Source: Alphaproteobacteria bacterium
GTDB lineage: Bacteria > Pseudomonadota > Alphaproteobacteria > Puniceispirillales > Puniceispirillaceae
DNA length: 13,093 nucleotides
NCBI GenBank assembly: GCA_011526395.1
Contig: WTHW01000090.1
Location: 1-13,093, forward strand
Direction of reading: 5' to 3'
Below the pieces are notes generated by a model, which had not been told where the DNA came from, ran no database searches, and saw nothing but the letters and a program-made list of their open reading frames with translations. A program made the position numbers and the translations under genes. This document shows, one piece after another, positions 6,328 to 13,093 of the stretch (the stretch's first letter is position 1; each line of letters begins with the position of its first letter).

Positions 6328-6957
6328 ATGAGTGACGATATTGATATTGAAGTGGCGACCGCAGACATGTCTTCAGATATCATACTGCCAACATATCGCA
6401 TTGTTGAAGGCACATCACCTGCCTTAGAATTTGAATGCCCCGCGGGCAGTACCATCATTGCCGCAAAAGGCGCATTTCTTGCCAAATCACCGAAAATATC
6501 TGTCATGCCATCATCTACGTATGACGGTTTTGATTCTTATGAGAATGCAGCTGATGATACGGAAATACTGTATTTATCGCCAAGCTCAACAGGCTCACTG
6601 ATTGCCTTTGATATGATGCTCCATCGAAAAGGTTTGATTTTATCTTCATCAAGTCTGTTTGCGGCAACACAAAATGTGATGCTGTCCACCATACTTGATT
6701 TGGAACTATCAGGCATTTCAGGTGCATATAAACTCTTCCAAGCAAGCGGCGAGGGCGTGATCGTCGCCTTTATGAGCGGCGATTTATTTCCTATCACGCT
6801 TGAAGATGAAGATGATTGTCTTCAAATTGATGCCAGAGCTCTTGCGGCGATGGAAACATCCATTTCCTTTGAGCTTGAACAATTGCCAAACGGCCAATAT
6901 GTCGCCTCTCTCAACGGTCCAGGCCGCGTCTGGTTACAAAGCATGCCAACACAGTAA
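6328..6957 (+). CDS. AIM24-family protein (DUF124/TIGR00266 fold)
   Basis: 209-residue cytoplasmic protein. Family marks: GAFLAKSPKI near residues 48-57, a central run of short beta strands with HRKGLILSSSSLFAAT at 99-114 (family: a strand pair ending in the 'fla' segment), LFQASGEGVIVAFMSGD at 136-152, the LQIDARALAAME region at 164-175 and the C-terminal GPGRVWLQSMP at 196-206, which I know from AIM24 proteins. The fold is a double beta-helix like TRAP (trp RNA-binding attenuation protein); bacterial members have no settled function, and the yeast member acts in mitochondrial inner-membrane organisation. I chose ATG 6328, eight bases after GAGGG (6315-6319); a GTG at 6325 directly before it is an alternative with poorer spacing. 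The gene is followed by a GST gene whose start codon comes 17 bases after its stop, so the two are likely co-transcribed. Confidence 0.85.
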   Translation: MSDDIDIEVATADMSSDIILPTYRIVEGTSPALEFECPAGSTIIAAKGAFLAKSPKISVMPSSTYDGFDSYENAADDTEILYLSPSSTGSLIAFDMMLHRKGLILSSSSLFAATQNVMLSTILDLELSGISGAYKLFQASGEGVIVAFMSGDLFPITLEDEDDCLQIDARALAAMETSISFELEQLPNGQYVASLNGPGRVWLQSMPTQ

Positions 6958-6974
6958 AAGTGAGGTCATCACAA

Positions 6975-7889
6975 ATGTCTGATGTTATTTTCCATCATTA
7001 TCCGCAATCGCCAGTTGCTGAAAAGGTGCGTGTTGCCTTTGGTATGAAGGCGATGTCGTGGCACTCTGTTGAGATCCCGCGCGTGCCACCAAAACCATTA
7101 TTAATGCCTTTGACAGGTGGGTACAGGCGCACACCTGTTGCGCAAATTGGGGCTGATATTTATGGCGATAGCCAGAATATTTTCCGCATGCTAGACGAGG
7201 CAGTGCCAACACCGCAACTTGTAACAGGCATGTCAATGACACTTGCGAGCTGGGCTGAATCAGTCATGTTTTCATTGGCTGTCAGGGTCATCTTAACACA
7301 TGCAATGGATGGCGCGCCTGAAGGGTTCATCAATGACAGAGCGAGCATTTACTTCGGCAAAGATTGGACCAGAGAGCAAATGAAAGCTGATTTGCCAGCT
7401 TTCGAAGCGCAACTCCAAGCAGGCTTTGCAATGGTTGAGGCGCATGCCGCACAATCAGGTGACTTCCTATTTGGAGATAGCCCAAATCAAGCTGATGCAA
7501 ATTTGCATTACCTATTATGGTTCATTAATGGCAGATGGGAACGCGGTCCTGAATTCTTGTCACAATTCCCGCACCTAATGGCACTTGAGGCAAAGATGGC
7601 CGCGCTTGGTCACGGCACAATGACTGAACTAGCTGCTGAAACGGCGCTTGAGATTGCGCGTGATGCCACCCCGCAAAGCCCGACAGGCATCCACTGCCAA
7701 AATCCAGAAGGATTTGCGGTCGGAGATAAGGTTATCATCAGACAAGCAGGTGATACAGCAGATCCAGATATCACAGGTCGTCTTCGTATGCTTGATAGCA
7801 CGCGTGTTTCGATTGATTTGACTGATGATGCTGTCGGCGATATTGCGCTTCACCTGCCAGTGATGGGCTATATGATTAAGAAGGCTTAA
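6975..7889 (+). CDS. Glutathione S-transferase family protein with C-terminal extension
   Basis: 304 residues against about 200-230 for a plain GST. The thioredoxin-like N-terminal domain (about 3-77) begins FHHYPQSPVAEKVRVAFGMK, giving S12 as a possible glutathione-activating residue; TPVAQIG at 53-59 holds the cis-proline (P54) and GDSQNI at 64-69 the glutathione-binding acidic-serine pair. The helical C-terminal domain spans about 85-215, including the N-cap-like DFLFGDSPNQADA segment at 163-175. Residues about 236-304 are an added, strand-rich module (GDKVIIRQ, ITGRLRML, RVSIDL, VMGYMI) that looks like a small beta barrel; I recall similar tails in alphaproteobacterial GSTs. ATG 6975 follows GAGG (6962-6965) by nine bases; GTG 6960 is an in-frame alternative without such a site. 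It lies downstream of the AIM24 gene and overlaps yciB by 14 bases at the stops. Confidence 0.88.
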   Translation: MSDVIFHHYPQSPVAEKVRVAFGMKAMSWHSVEIPRVPPKPLLMPLTGGYRRTPVAQIGADIYGDSQNIFRMLDEAVPTPQLVTGMSMTLASWAESVMFSLAVRVILTHAMDGAPEGFINDRASIYFGKDWTREQMKADLPAFEAQLQAGFAMVEAHAAQSGDFLFGDSPNQADANLHYLLWFINGRWERGPEFLSQFPHLMALEAKMAALGHGTMTELAAETALEIARDATPQSPTGIHCQNPEGFAVGDKVIIRQAGDTADPDITGRLRMLDSTRVSIDLTDDAVGDIALHLPVMGYMIKKA

Positions 7890-8415
7890 TGCGTGAACGC
7901 AAGGTGATAGGAATTTGCGCGGCCATGAATAAGGCTGTCGCAGGTGCCACAATGAACACCTTGAAATTCACCCATCCTTCATCATCAAGATGACGCCACG
8001 CCCATTCATTTGACAAGGCGAGAACAAGCATAAACAGCCCCCACCGCGCTGTTAGTGTCAGCCATGCTTTATCATGCAAGAAAAATTGCGTGCCAAAAAA
8101 ATACTTCATCATCGGTTTTCCAAATAGGCGCCCTGATAACAGCACAAATGCAAATGATAAATTAAACAAGGTGGGCTGTATTTTAATGAACAGGCTTTCA
8201 CCAGCAATAATAGCCGCAATGGTGAAAATTGTTGATAAACCAACAGAAAATGCAGCGAATTTAGCGATATGCTTCTCTTTTAGATAGGTGATGATCATAA
8301 CGATGATCGCCACAATGACAGCACTCGCAGCACCGATAAAAATATCATAAAGCTGGGTGCCAACAAACAAACACACTAAGGGCATGATTTCCGCAAAAAA
8401 GGGTATCAATCTCAT
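7876..8415 (-). CDS. yciB: Inner-membrane septation protein A (YciB/IspZ)
   Basis: 179 residues, the same length as E. coli YciB. Integral inner-membrane protein with about five TM segments. Family signature is well kept: GRLFGKPMMKYFFG at 95-108, LTARWGLFM at 121-129, NEWAWRHLDDEGWVNFKVF at 136-154 and the C-terminal PATALFMAAQIP at 158-169. In enteric bacteria it takes part in envelope synthesis and interacts with elongation and division proteins. I chose ATG 8415: AGGTGA lies seven bases upstream and overlaps the stop of the preceding gene; the open frame extends further upstream into that gene with no membrane or family similarity. It is the second gene of a pair, 11 bases after the flavodoxin-like gene, and overlaps the GST gene convergently by 14 bases. 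Confidence 0.93.
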   Translation of the reverse strand: MRLIPFFAEIMPLVCLFVGTQLYDIFIGAASAVIVAIIVMIITYLKEKHIAKFAAFSVGLSTIFTIAAIIAGESLFIKIQPTLFNLSFAFVLLSGRLFGKPMMKYFFGTQFFLHDKAWLTLTARWGLFMLVLALSNEWAWRHLDDEGWVNFKVFIVAPATALFMAAQIPITLRSRIKPS

Positions 8416-8426
8416 AAATATATCAC

Positions 8427-8885
8427 CTAGTAAATGCCAGCTTCCACACCAGCCGCTAGTGCGCCAGCTAGATCTGATACAGTAGCACACATTTGTTGAT
8501 TATACGTGCCATGCAATATAATCGGTTCTCTGATAAGACGCCAAGATTGCGCATTGGCATATGATATCAGCGTGCGCTTCGTCGCCGTACCATCAAGGCC
8601 TGCTCGTATATACACCCCCACAGGCAAGCCATCATAGAGACCAAGCCAGTCATTATAACATCTATCAAACATATCTTTCGTAAGGCCTGCCAGAGCACCG
8701 ATATTCTCTATCGTGCCTATAAGCAACCCATCACAATTATCAAGATCATTTGCCGTCACATCAGTTGGCGATTTTTGGATAATCTCAGCTGATGAGCTTG
8801 AATAGGTGCAAAGCGCGCTATAGGCGGCATCTCCCAACTCTATTGTATTTTTGGATGGCGTTTGTGCTATCAGTAATAATTTCAT
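8427..8885 (-). CDS. Flavodoxin-like FMN protein (NADPH-dependent FMN-reductase fold)
   Basis: 152-residue protein with a flavodoxin-like alpha/beta fold: a starting strand MKLLLIAQTPSKNT (1-14) whose loop would hold the FMN phosphate, then LDNCDGLLIGTIENIGALAG at 48-67, the GTxENxG motif that binds the flavin ring in many flavodoxin/WrbA relatives, DMFDRCY at 71-77, and a third strand PVGVYIRAG at 88-96. It probably binds FMN and carries or transfers electrons in the cytoplasm; the reductase partner is unknown (Fpr at 1367 is a candidate partner in the same window but not the same operon). Start ATG 8885 has AGGA seven bases upstream. Its stop TAG lies inside the Shine-Dalgarno region of yciB, so the two genes are coupled. 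The first loop is shorter and less conserved than in classical flavodoxins. Confidence 0.75.
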   Translation of the reverse strand: MKLLLIAQTPSKNTIELGDAAYSALCTYSSSSAEIIQKSPTDVTANDLDNCDGLLIGTIENIGALAGLTKDMFDRCYNDWLGLYDGLPVGVYIRAGLDGTATKRTLISYANAQSWRLIREPIILHGTYNQQMCATVSDLAGALAAGVEAGIY

Positions 8886-8963
8886 AATCTATTCCTAGAC
8901 CATCTAAATCATCATTGCCATAGCGTTTGATATAGCGATATGGCTCTATCAGAGATAGCTATC

Positions 8964-9287
8964 ATGAGACCAAAGCTTTTAAATCAGATGCAAATTGATG
9001 AGATGATGTCATCACTACCCCATTGGCAGATTGACGATAAAAGGCGCACCATATCTACAGCGTTGAAATTCTCTGACTTCAAACAAGCCTTTGCGTTCAT
9101 GACTGAAATTGCCATCTATGCTGAGAGCATTGACCATCACCCTGATTGGTCTAACAGCTATCACAGGCTCCATATTTCACTTACAACACATGATCTGAAA
9201 GGGCTGACTATACTGGATGAACAGCTTGCAAGTGCCATTTCTGATGCTGCTTTGCGTTATCACGCAGATTATGTTGCCACACGATGA
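8964..9287 (+). CDS. phhB: Pterin-4-alpha-carbinolamine dehydratase (PCD/DCoH)
   Basis: 107-residue enzyme that dehydrates 4a-hydroxy-tetrahydrobiopterin after aromatic amino-acid hydroxylation, recycling the pterin cofactor. The family block is clear: FSDFKQAFAFM at 36-46, then AESIDHHPDWSNSY at 53-66 with the catalytic histidines H58 and H59, and LTTHDLKGLTILD at 73-85 with the third histidine in THD (H76). I start at ATG 8964, because GAGA (8952-8955) lies eight bases upstream and the family usually begins about here; the longer ATG at 8940 has no ribosome site. No phenylalanine hydroxylase gene is visible in the window. The stop overlaps the start of the permease gene (ATGA at 9284-9287). 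Confidence 0.9.
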   Translation: MRPKLLNQMQIDEMMSSLPHWQIDDKRRTISTALKFSDFKQAFAFMTEIAIYAESIDHHPDWSNSYHRLHISLTTHDLKGLTILDEQLASAISDAALRYHADYVATR

Positions 9288-10039
9288 TTTTGGATGATGT
9301 CTCTCTCATTTTCTTTGTCGGCGGTATTTACCTCATCGCTGGCACAATCAAAGGCCTGCTAGGTCTTGGATTGCCAACAACCGCTTTGACATTGATGACC
9401 TTCATTTTGTCGCCCATTCAGGCGCTTTCGATCAATTTGATACCTATGTTTGTTGCCAATATCTGGCAGCTTAGCCGGGCAGAGAACATCAGGAAGGTTG
9501 TGACAAGCTATGCTTACTTCGCGATAAGTTTGAGCTTTAGTATCTTTGCTTTTTCATTTTTGACAGTCCGATTATCAACTGCCATGCTTCAATTGGCTGT
9601 TGCTTCATCTGTTATTTTATTTTCACTTTATAATCTCAGCCAAAGACCCATTCCCTTATCACCTGATCGCGATAAACTCTGGCAGATATTATTTGGTTTT
9701 GCCGCGGGTGTGATGGGCGCTTTGACGTCCATGTGGGCAGTGCCTCTTGTTATCTATCTGCTGTCAAAGAACTTAACGCCGCGCGCCTTTGTAGAGGCGG
9801 CTGGTTTTTTATTACTTGTGGGGTGCTTGCCCCTTAGCGTCGGATATCTCGTAACAGGTCTTATCACAACTGACATCCTTTACCCCGCACTCGCCGGCAT
9901 CATCGCCGCCTTGCTTGGCTTTCAAATTGGTGAGCATCTTCGTCAGAAAATTGATGGTGCGTTATTCAGGCGTATTCTGCTATGGTTCTTCTTTGTCATG
10001 GGCATACGCATGTTGCTTGTGGCACTCTCATCTGTCTAG
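9284..10039 (+). CDS. TauE/SafE-family anion permease
   Basis: 251-residue integral membrane protein with about seven or eight TM segments and the N-terminal glycine-rich GTIKGLLGLGLPTTA at 20-34, which is typical of the TauE/SafE (PF01925) family of sulfite, sulfonate and related anion exporters. A second similar half begins around 131 (LWQILFGFAAGVMGALTSMWAVPLV), the usual internal duplication. Substrate is unknown. It overlaps the phhB stop by four bases (ATGA), so translation is likely coupled, and lies 17 bases before the EamA gene. No charged motif indicates substrate. Confidence 0.85.
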   Translation: MILDDVSLIFFVGGIYLIAGTIKGLLGLGLPTTALTLMTFILSPIQALSINLIPMFVANIWQLSRAENIRKVVTSYAYFAISLSFSIFAFSFLTVRLSTAMLQLAVASSVILFSLYNLSQRPIPLSPDRDKLWQILFGFAAGVMGALTSMWAVPLVIYLLSKNLTPRAFVEAAGFLLLVGCLPLSVGYLVTGLITTDILYPALAGIIAALLGFQIGEHLRQKIDGALFRRILLWFFFVMGIRMLLVALSSV

Positions 10040-10056
10040 CGTGAAAAGGGCATAAT

Positions 10057-10962
10057 ATGGCAAACGCAATGTCAAAACAGGCATGGGGCCTTTTATTATT
10101 GCTATCTGCAATATGGGGCGCATCCTTTTTATTCATTGAAATGGCACTTGTTGCGCTATCGCCTGCATCGCTGGTCTTTTTTCGCGTTCTCATTGGCGCC
10201 ATGACATTGGGATTTGTGATAATCGTAACAAGGCGCGCTTTGCCGAAACAAGCCTCGTTTTGGCTTTCCACCTTCGTTATGGGCGCAATCAATAACGTCA
10301 TACCATTTACCCTCATCGCTTATGGCCAAGTGACCATTACAGGTGGCATGGCGTCCATCATAAATGCGAATACAGCCTTCTTTGGCGTGCTGGTCGCGGC
10401 AATCTTTATCATGAATGAAAGATTATCAGCACATCGCCTTATCGGTGTGATAATCGGCGTGTCTGGTGTTGTTATCGTTGTTGGGCCGTCAGAATTATCA
10501 CAATTCGACTTAACCTCAATCGGACAGCTAGCTGTGATACTTGCAACTCTATCCTATGCCTTTGCATCTGTGTGGGGCAGGCTGAAATTGCAAGGATATG
10601 ACAGCATTGTCACAGCCTTTGCAACGACATTGAGTGCATCACTTATATTGGGTGTATATCTGCTGGTAACCCAATCATTTCCTGTCTTCGATGTGACATT
10701 CTCTCTTGTGATTGTCGCCATAGGGCTAGGCGTCATCGGCACAGGCTATGCTTACATGCTTTATTTCAGAATTCTTGCCCTTGCCGGGGCATCTAACCTT
10801 ATGCTTGTCACAATTATTGTGCCAATTTTTGCTGTGACTTTGGATGCTATATTCCTATCACAATGGGTAAGCGTGCGAGAGATGCTAGGATTCTGCGTCA
10901 TCGCCCTAGGACTTGCCGTGATGGATGGCAGGGTGCTGTCATATCTTCACCCCAATAAGTAA
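10057..10962 (+). CDS. EamA-family DMT transporter
   Basis: 301-residue drug/metabolite-transporter family protein with ten predicted TM segments in two EamA repeats (about 10-142 and 155-292). AIWGASFLFIEMAL at 18-31 is the family's opening motif; residues around 94-118 and the matching region in the second half carry the usual glycine/alanine-rich helices. Members export amino acids, nucleosides or other metabolites; the substrate here is unknown. ATG 10057 has AAGGG six bases upstream. The gene probably belongs to the transcript starting at phhB. Its stop overlaps azlD convergently by 16 bases, and a 17-bp repeat shared with azlD lies at 10811-10827. Confidence 0.88.
   Translation: MANAMSKQAWGLLLLLSAIWGASFLFIEMALVALSPASLVFFRVLIGAMTLGFVIIVTRRALPKQASFWLSTFVMGAINNVIPFTLIAYGQVTITGGMASIINANTAFFGVLVAAIFIMNERLSAHRLIGVIIGVSGVVIVVGPSELSQFDLTSIGQLAVILATLSYAFASVWGRLKLQGYDSIVTAFATTLSASLILGVYLLVTQSFPVFDVTFSLVIVAIGLGVIGTGYAYMLYFRILALAGASNLMLVTIIVPIFAVTLDAIFLSQWVSVREMLGFCVIALGLAVMDGRVLSYLHPNK
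10811..10827. repeat. 17-bp direct repeat, copy 1 (inside EamA gene)
   Basis: CAATTATTGTGCCAATT occurs here and again at 10991-11007, exactly 180 bases downstream on the same strand. It is built from CAAT/ATTG elements. This copy encodes part of a hydrophobic helix; possibly chance, since both copies lie in membrane-protein genes. Confidence 0.5.
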
Positions 10963-11261
10963 CTTAACCCCCAATAAAGGCTCATCCCGCCAATTATTGT
11001 GCCAATTACAGATTTTGTTACCATGACAATCACAGCCGCGCCCAAAGCGGCATAGAGGCGGATATTTGTTGATAGCTCAGCAATGGCGCCATTCTGCAAA
11101 AATATTTCTGCTACCACAATCGTCCACAGAACTGCAATCGGCACAAGGCGCATCGCTGTCAGCATAAGAGGTGATAAATTCGCAGGCATCGCAGGCGTTA
11201 AAAATATAAAACGCATTGAAAAGGTGATAAGCCCGCTTAGGATAATCAAAAACCAGATCAT
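10947..11261 (-). CDS. azlD: AzlD-family amino-acid exporter small subunit
   Basis: 104-residue membrane protein with about four TM segments; MIWFLIILSGLITFSMR at the start and the later PIAVLWTIVVAEI block fit the AzlD family (PF05437), the small partner of AzlC in branched-chain amino-acid export. Start ATG 11261 overlaps the azlC stop (ATGA at 11258-11261) and has GAGG about four bases upstream, so it is translated directly after azlC. Convergent overlap of 16 bases with the EamA gene. Confidence 0.88.
   Translation of the reverse strand: MIWFLIILSGLITFSMRFIFLTPAMPANLSPLMLTAMRLVPIAVLWTIVVAEIFLQNGAIAELSTNIRLYAALGAAVIVMVTKSVIGTIIGGMSLYWGLSYLLG
10991..11007. repeat. 17-bp direct repeat, copy 2 (inside azlD)
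   Basis: Second exact copy of CAATTATTGTGCCAATT, lying antisense in azlD where it encodes the region around IGTIIG. See the copy at 10811. Confidence 0.5.
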
Positions 11262-11965
11262 GATGCCTCACCATAGAATTTAGCTGTTAATGCGCCAGCG
11301 CAAATGCCAGCAATTGCGGCAATCAATAACCACAAATTATAAGGCAAATGCGCAAAGGCAAAGACACAAGCTGTGCTGGCACATATTGTTGCCACCTCAA
11401 CCCGGCTTTTTATCAAAGGCAAGACGATTGCCATGAAAATCAAGGGTATCACAAACCCAAGCGCAAGTGATTCAGGTATGGCAGCGCCTGCTAGCACGCC
11501 TAATAAGGTTGAAAATTGCCACACTGACCACAGCAATAGGCCAGACCCAAAAAGGTGATAATGCATAAAGGGACTTGCTGGCTTGTTCTGATAACGCAGA
11601 ATGGATACGGCAAACGCTTCATCTGTCAAAAGATAGGCTAGCAATATGCGCCACCGCAGTGGTTTATCGCGAAGATATTCAGACACGGATGCCGAATATA
11701 GAAGGTGCCGCGCATTCAAAGCTGCCACAGAGCCGAGCAAGATTAAAACAGGCGTGGCGAGGGCAATCAGCTGTGCAAAAATAATCTGACTTGTGCCAGC
11801 AAATAACAAGCTCGACATAAAAAATGTTTGATAAGCTGTCAGGCCAGATTCAACGCCCAAAATCCCAAAGGCCGCGCCAAAAGGCACGATCCCAAGCTGT
11901 AGAGGCAGGCCATCAGCCACCCCTGAACGAAATTCTTGCCATGCGGTCGTCATGCCAGCATGCAC
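11258..11965 (-). CDS. azlC: AzlC-family amino-acid exporter large subunit
   Basis: 235-residue membrane protein, normal AzlC length (PF03591). Visible family marks: GIVPFGAAFG at 25-34, LFAGTSQ at 54-60 and LNARHLLYSASV at 83-94. With AzlD it exports branched-chain amino acids or analogues (Bacillus azlCD, 4-azaleucine resistance) across the inner membrane. Start is uncertain between ATG 11965 and ATG 11953: AGGG at 11969-11972 region is three bases before the first and eleven before the second. I keep 11965. The gene follows the VOC gene with a three-base gap and overlaps azlD by four bases, so VOC, azlC and azlD form one tight minus-strand operon. Confidence 0.9.
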   Translation of the reverse strand: MHAGMTTAWQEFRSGVADGLPLQLGIVPFGAAFGILGVESGLTAYQTFFMSSLLFAGTSQIIFAQLIALATPVLILLGSVAALNARHLLYSASVSEYLRDKPLRWRILLAYLLTDEAFAVSILRYQNKPASPFMHYHLFGSGLLLWSVWQFSTLLGVLAGAAIPESLALGFVIPLIFMAIVLPLIKSRVEVATICASTACVFAFAHLPYNLWLLIAAIAGICAGALTAKFYGEAS

Positions 11966-11968
11966 CCT

Positions 11969-12397
11969 TTATTTCGCAAAAATCATGGCTTTATCTTTGA
12001 AAGCCTTAAACTCAAGCGCGTTGCCAGATGGGTCGCGGAAAAACATTGTGGCTTGTTCTCCGACTTCACCTTCAAACCGGATTTGTGGTTCTATCAAAAA
12101 CGAGATTTTGGCATCCACTAGCCTTTTTGAAAGTGCCTGCCAGTCATCCCACTCCAAAATAGCGCCAAAATGACGTGACGGCACTTTTTCTCCATCCACA
12201 GGGTTTGTTTCTGCTTCAGGCAGCGCATCATCCACAAGATGAGCTGTGATTTGATGTCCAAAAAAATCAAAATCAATCCATCTCTGTGATGTGCGACCAG
12301 TGGTGCAACCTAGCAGATTGACAAAAAACCGCTCTGTTTTCGCAAGGTCTGTGACAGCAAAGGCTAGATGAAACGGAGGTATAGATTTAGATGACAT
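11969..12397 (-). CDS. VOC-superfamily (glyoxalase/dioxygenase-like) metalloprotein
   Basis: 142-residue protein with the vicinal-oxygen-chelate fold: two beta-alpha-beta modules, at about 8-58 and 73-132. Metal ligand candidates are H10 (PFHLAFAV), H76 (SRHFGA) and E129 (ALEFK); DPSGNALEFK at 122-131 is the usual closing motif. The residues W40 and QI at 49-50 lie in the region that shapes the pocket. Members are glyoxalases, dioxygenases or antibiotic-binding proteins; none can be assigned. ATG 12397 follows AGG by seven bases (12405-12407 on the plus strand), while the frame extends to 12436 without a ribosome site. It leads the azlC-azlD unit. Confidence 0.87.
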   Translation of the reverse strand: MSSKSIPPFHLAFAVTDLAKTERFFVNLLGCTTGRTSQRWIDFDFFGHQITAHLVDDALPEAETNPVDGEKVPSRHFGAILEWDDWQALSKRLVDAKISFLIEPQIRFEGEVGEQATMFFRDPSGNALEFKAFKDKAMIFAK

Positions 12398-12548
12398 GAA
12401 GTAACCTGTTGAAGATGAATGAAATGCAATAATCACGAAAATTTATCTTAATTAATATGCCATTAAAACATGAATTTCTACTGCATTTCATATCTTACCT
12501 ATGCTATGGGGAACGCAAGGTGAAGTTAAAGCACGAAAGAGGCCGGTT

Positions 12549-13093
12549 ATGTTATCACAATTCCAATTTGCTTATGACCATGATTTCAAAGGGCAGATAT
12601 GCCTAGTGCGCGTTGATTTTAATGTACCAATCAAGCAAGGCAAAATCACAGATGATACACGTATAAGACGCGTCCTGCCATCACTTACAAGGCTGATAGC
12701 GCAAGGTGCGAAACTTGTTCTCTTAAGCCATCTCGGCAGGCCAAAAGGCAACATCGTGCCAGAATTAAGCTTAAAGCCTATAGCCAGCTATGTGTCCGAA
12801 CTACTGAACCAGCCTGTTTCTTTCATTGAGGATGTGACAACCACAGACGCCATAAATGCCTGTGCAGATATGAAAAATGGTGACGTCATTATGGCTGAGA
12901 ATCTACGCTTTTGGCCAGGTGAGGAGGCAAATGAGACCGAGTTTGCCTCTTGTCTTGCCAAATTGGGTGATGTTTTCATCGCAGATGCATTTTCTGCAGC
13001 GCACCGCGCCCATGCATCGACACAGGCGATTACAAATCACTTGCCAGCCTATGTGGGTGATCAGATGGCGGCAGAATTAAAAGCACTATCAGA
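12549..13093 (+). CDS. pgk: Phosphoglycerate kinase, N-terminal part (cut by window end)
   Basis: Glycolytic/gluconeogenic enzyme interconverting 1,3-bisphosphoglycerate + ADP and 3-phosphoglycerate + ATP in the cytoplasm. 181 of about 390-400 residues lie in the window, all of the N-terminal 3-phosphoglycerate-binding domain. Markers: RVDFNVP at 21-27, SHLGRPKG at 60-67, ENLRFWPGEEAN at 117-128 and DAFSAAHRAHAS at 146-157, which includes the basic patch that binds 3-phosphoglycerate. The frame is open to the last base, so nothing suggests a pseudogene. ATG 12549 has AGAGG six bases upstream. The gene faces away from the VOC gene with a 151-bp gap; the rest and any neighbours (often gap or fba) are beyond the window. 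Confidence 0.98.
   Translation, partial: MLSQFQFAYDHDFKGQICLVRVDFNVPIKQGKITDDTRIRRVLPSLTRLIAQGAKLVLLSHLGRPKGNIVPELSLKPIASYVSELLNQPVSFIEDVTTTDAINACADMKNGDVIMAENLRFWPGEEANETEFASCLAKLGDVFIADAFSAAHRAHASTQAITNHLPAYVGDQMAAELKALS

Noticed and set aside
12572..12979. Two minus-strand open frames in the last 600 bases
   Set aside because: They lie wholly inside pgk, whose motifs are intact in the plus frame.
1..13093. CRISPR array, tRNA, insertion sequence, defence or prophage system
   Set aside because: No direct repeats with spacers, no cloverleaf-like stretch, no transposase or phage genes were seen; the genes are ordinary housekeeping and transport types.

Overview
The window is one end of an assembly or read built from a tagmented library: the first 23 bases are Illumina Nextera adapter ending in the 19-bp Tn5 mosaic end, so biology starts at base 24. 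The rest looks like ordinary core and near-core chromosome of a compact, mid-GC alphaproteobacterium. The ferredoxin-NADP reductase resembles the Rhodobacter type down to its AFVG C-terminus, and the AIM24 protein, long glutathione transferase and TPR lipo-less secreted protein are the kinds seen in that class. Gaps are very short and all four convergent gene pairs overlap at their stops. A marine lineage such as SAR116/Puniceispirillales is a guess, not shown by the sequence. I see no tRNA, rRNA, CRISPR array, insertion sequence or prophage.

Layout. 24-1056 (-): a 10-TM metal (probably manganese) exporter cut off by the sequence end. 1057-1366: a 310-bp divergent control region with a dyad lying on the exporter's promoter. 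1367-2191 (+): fpr. 2188-3312 (-): a two-gene unit of a 3-TM protein of unknown function and a HAD phosphatase, both apparently starting at TTG. 3420-5637 (+): a D-2-hydroxyacid dehydrogenase and an FMN-dependent 2-hydroxyacid oxidase. 5634-6149 (-): an exported TPR protein. 6328-7889 (+): an AIM24-family protein and a GST with a C-terminal extension. 7876-8885 (-): a flavodoxin-like protein and the septation protein YciB. 8964-10962 (+): pterin carbinolamine dehydratase, a TauE-type permease and an EamA exporter. 10947-12397 (-): a glyoxalase/VOC protein and the AzlC/AzlD amino-acid exporter. 12549-13093 (+): the start of pgk, cut by the window end.

How the parts may work together. The HAD phosphatase, the 2-hydroxyacid oxidase and the 2-hydroxyacid reductase could handle phosphoglycolate, glycolate and glyoxylate, but no substrate can be read from sequence alone. 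Several genes are small-molecule exporters (metal, sulfonate/anion type, DMT type, AzlCD), scattered in separate short operons rather than one system.

Most notable items: the dyad on the exporter promoter; an intrinsic terminator at 6184-6228 on the + strand that has no ordinary upstream gene and would place the oxidase mRNA antisense across the whole TPR gene; overlapping convergent stops including two identical CTAG junctions; and the adapter. I do not see convincing evidence of a new multi-gene system here.
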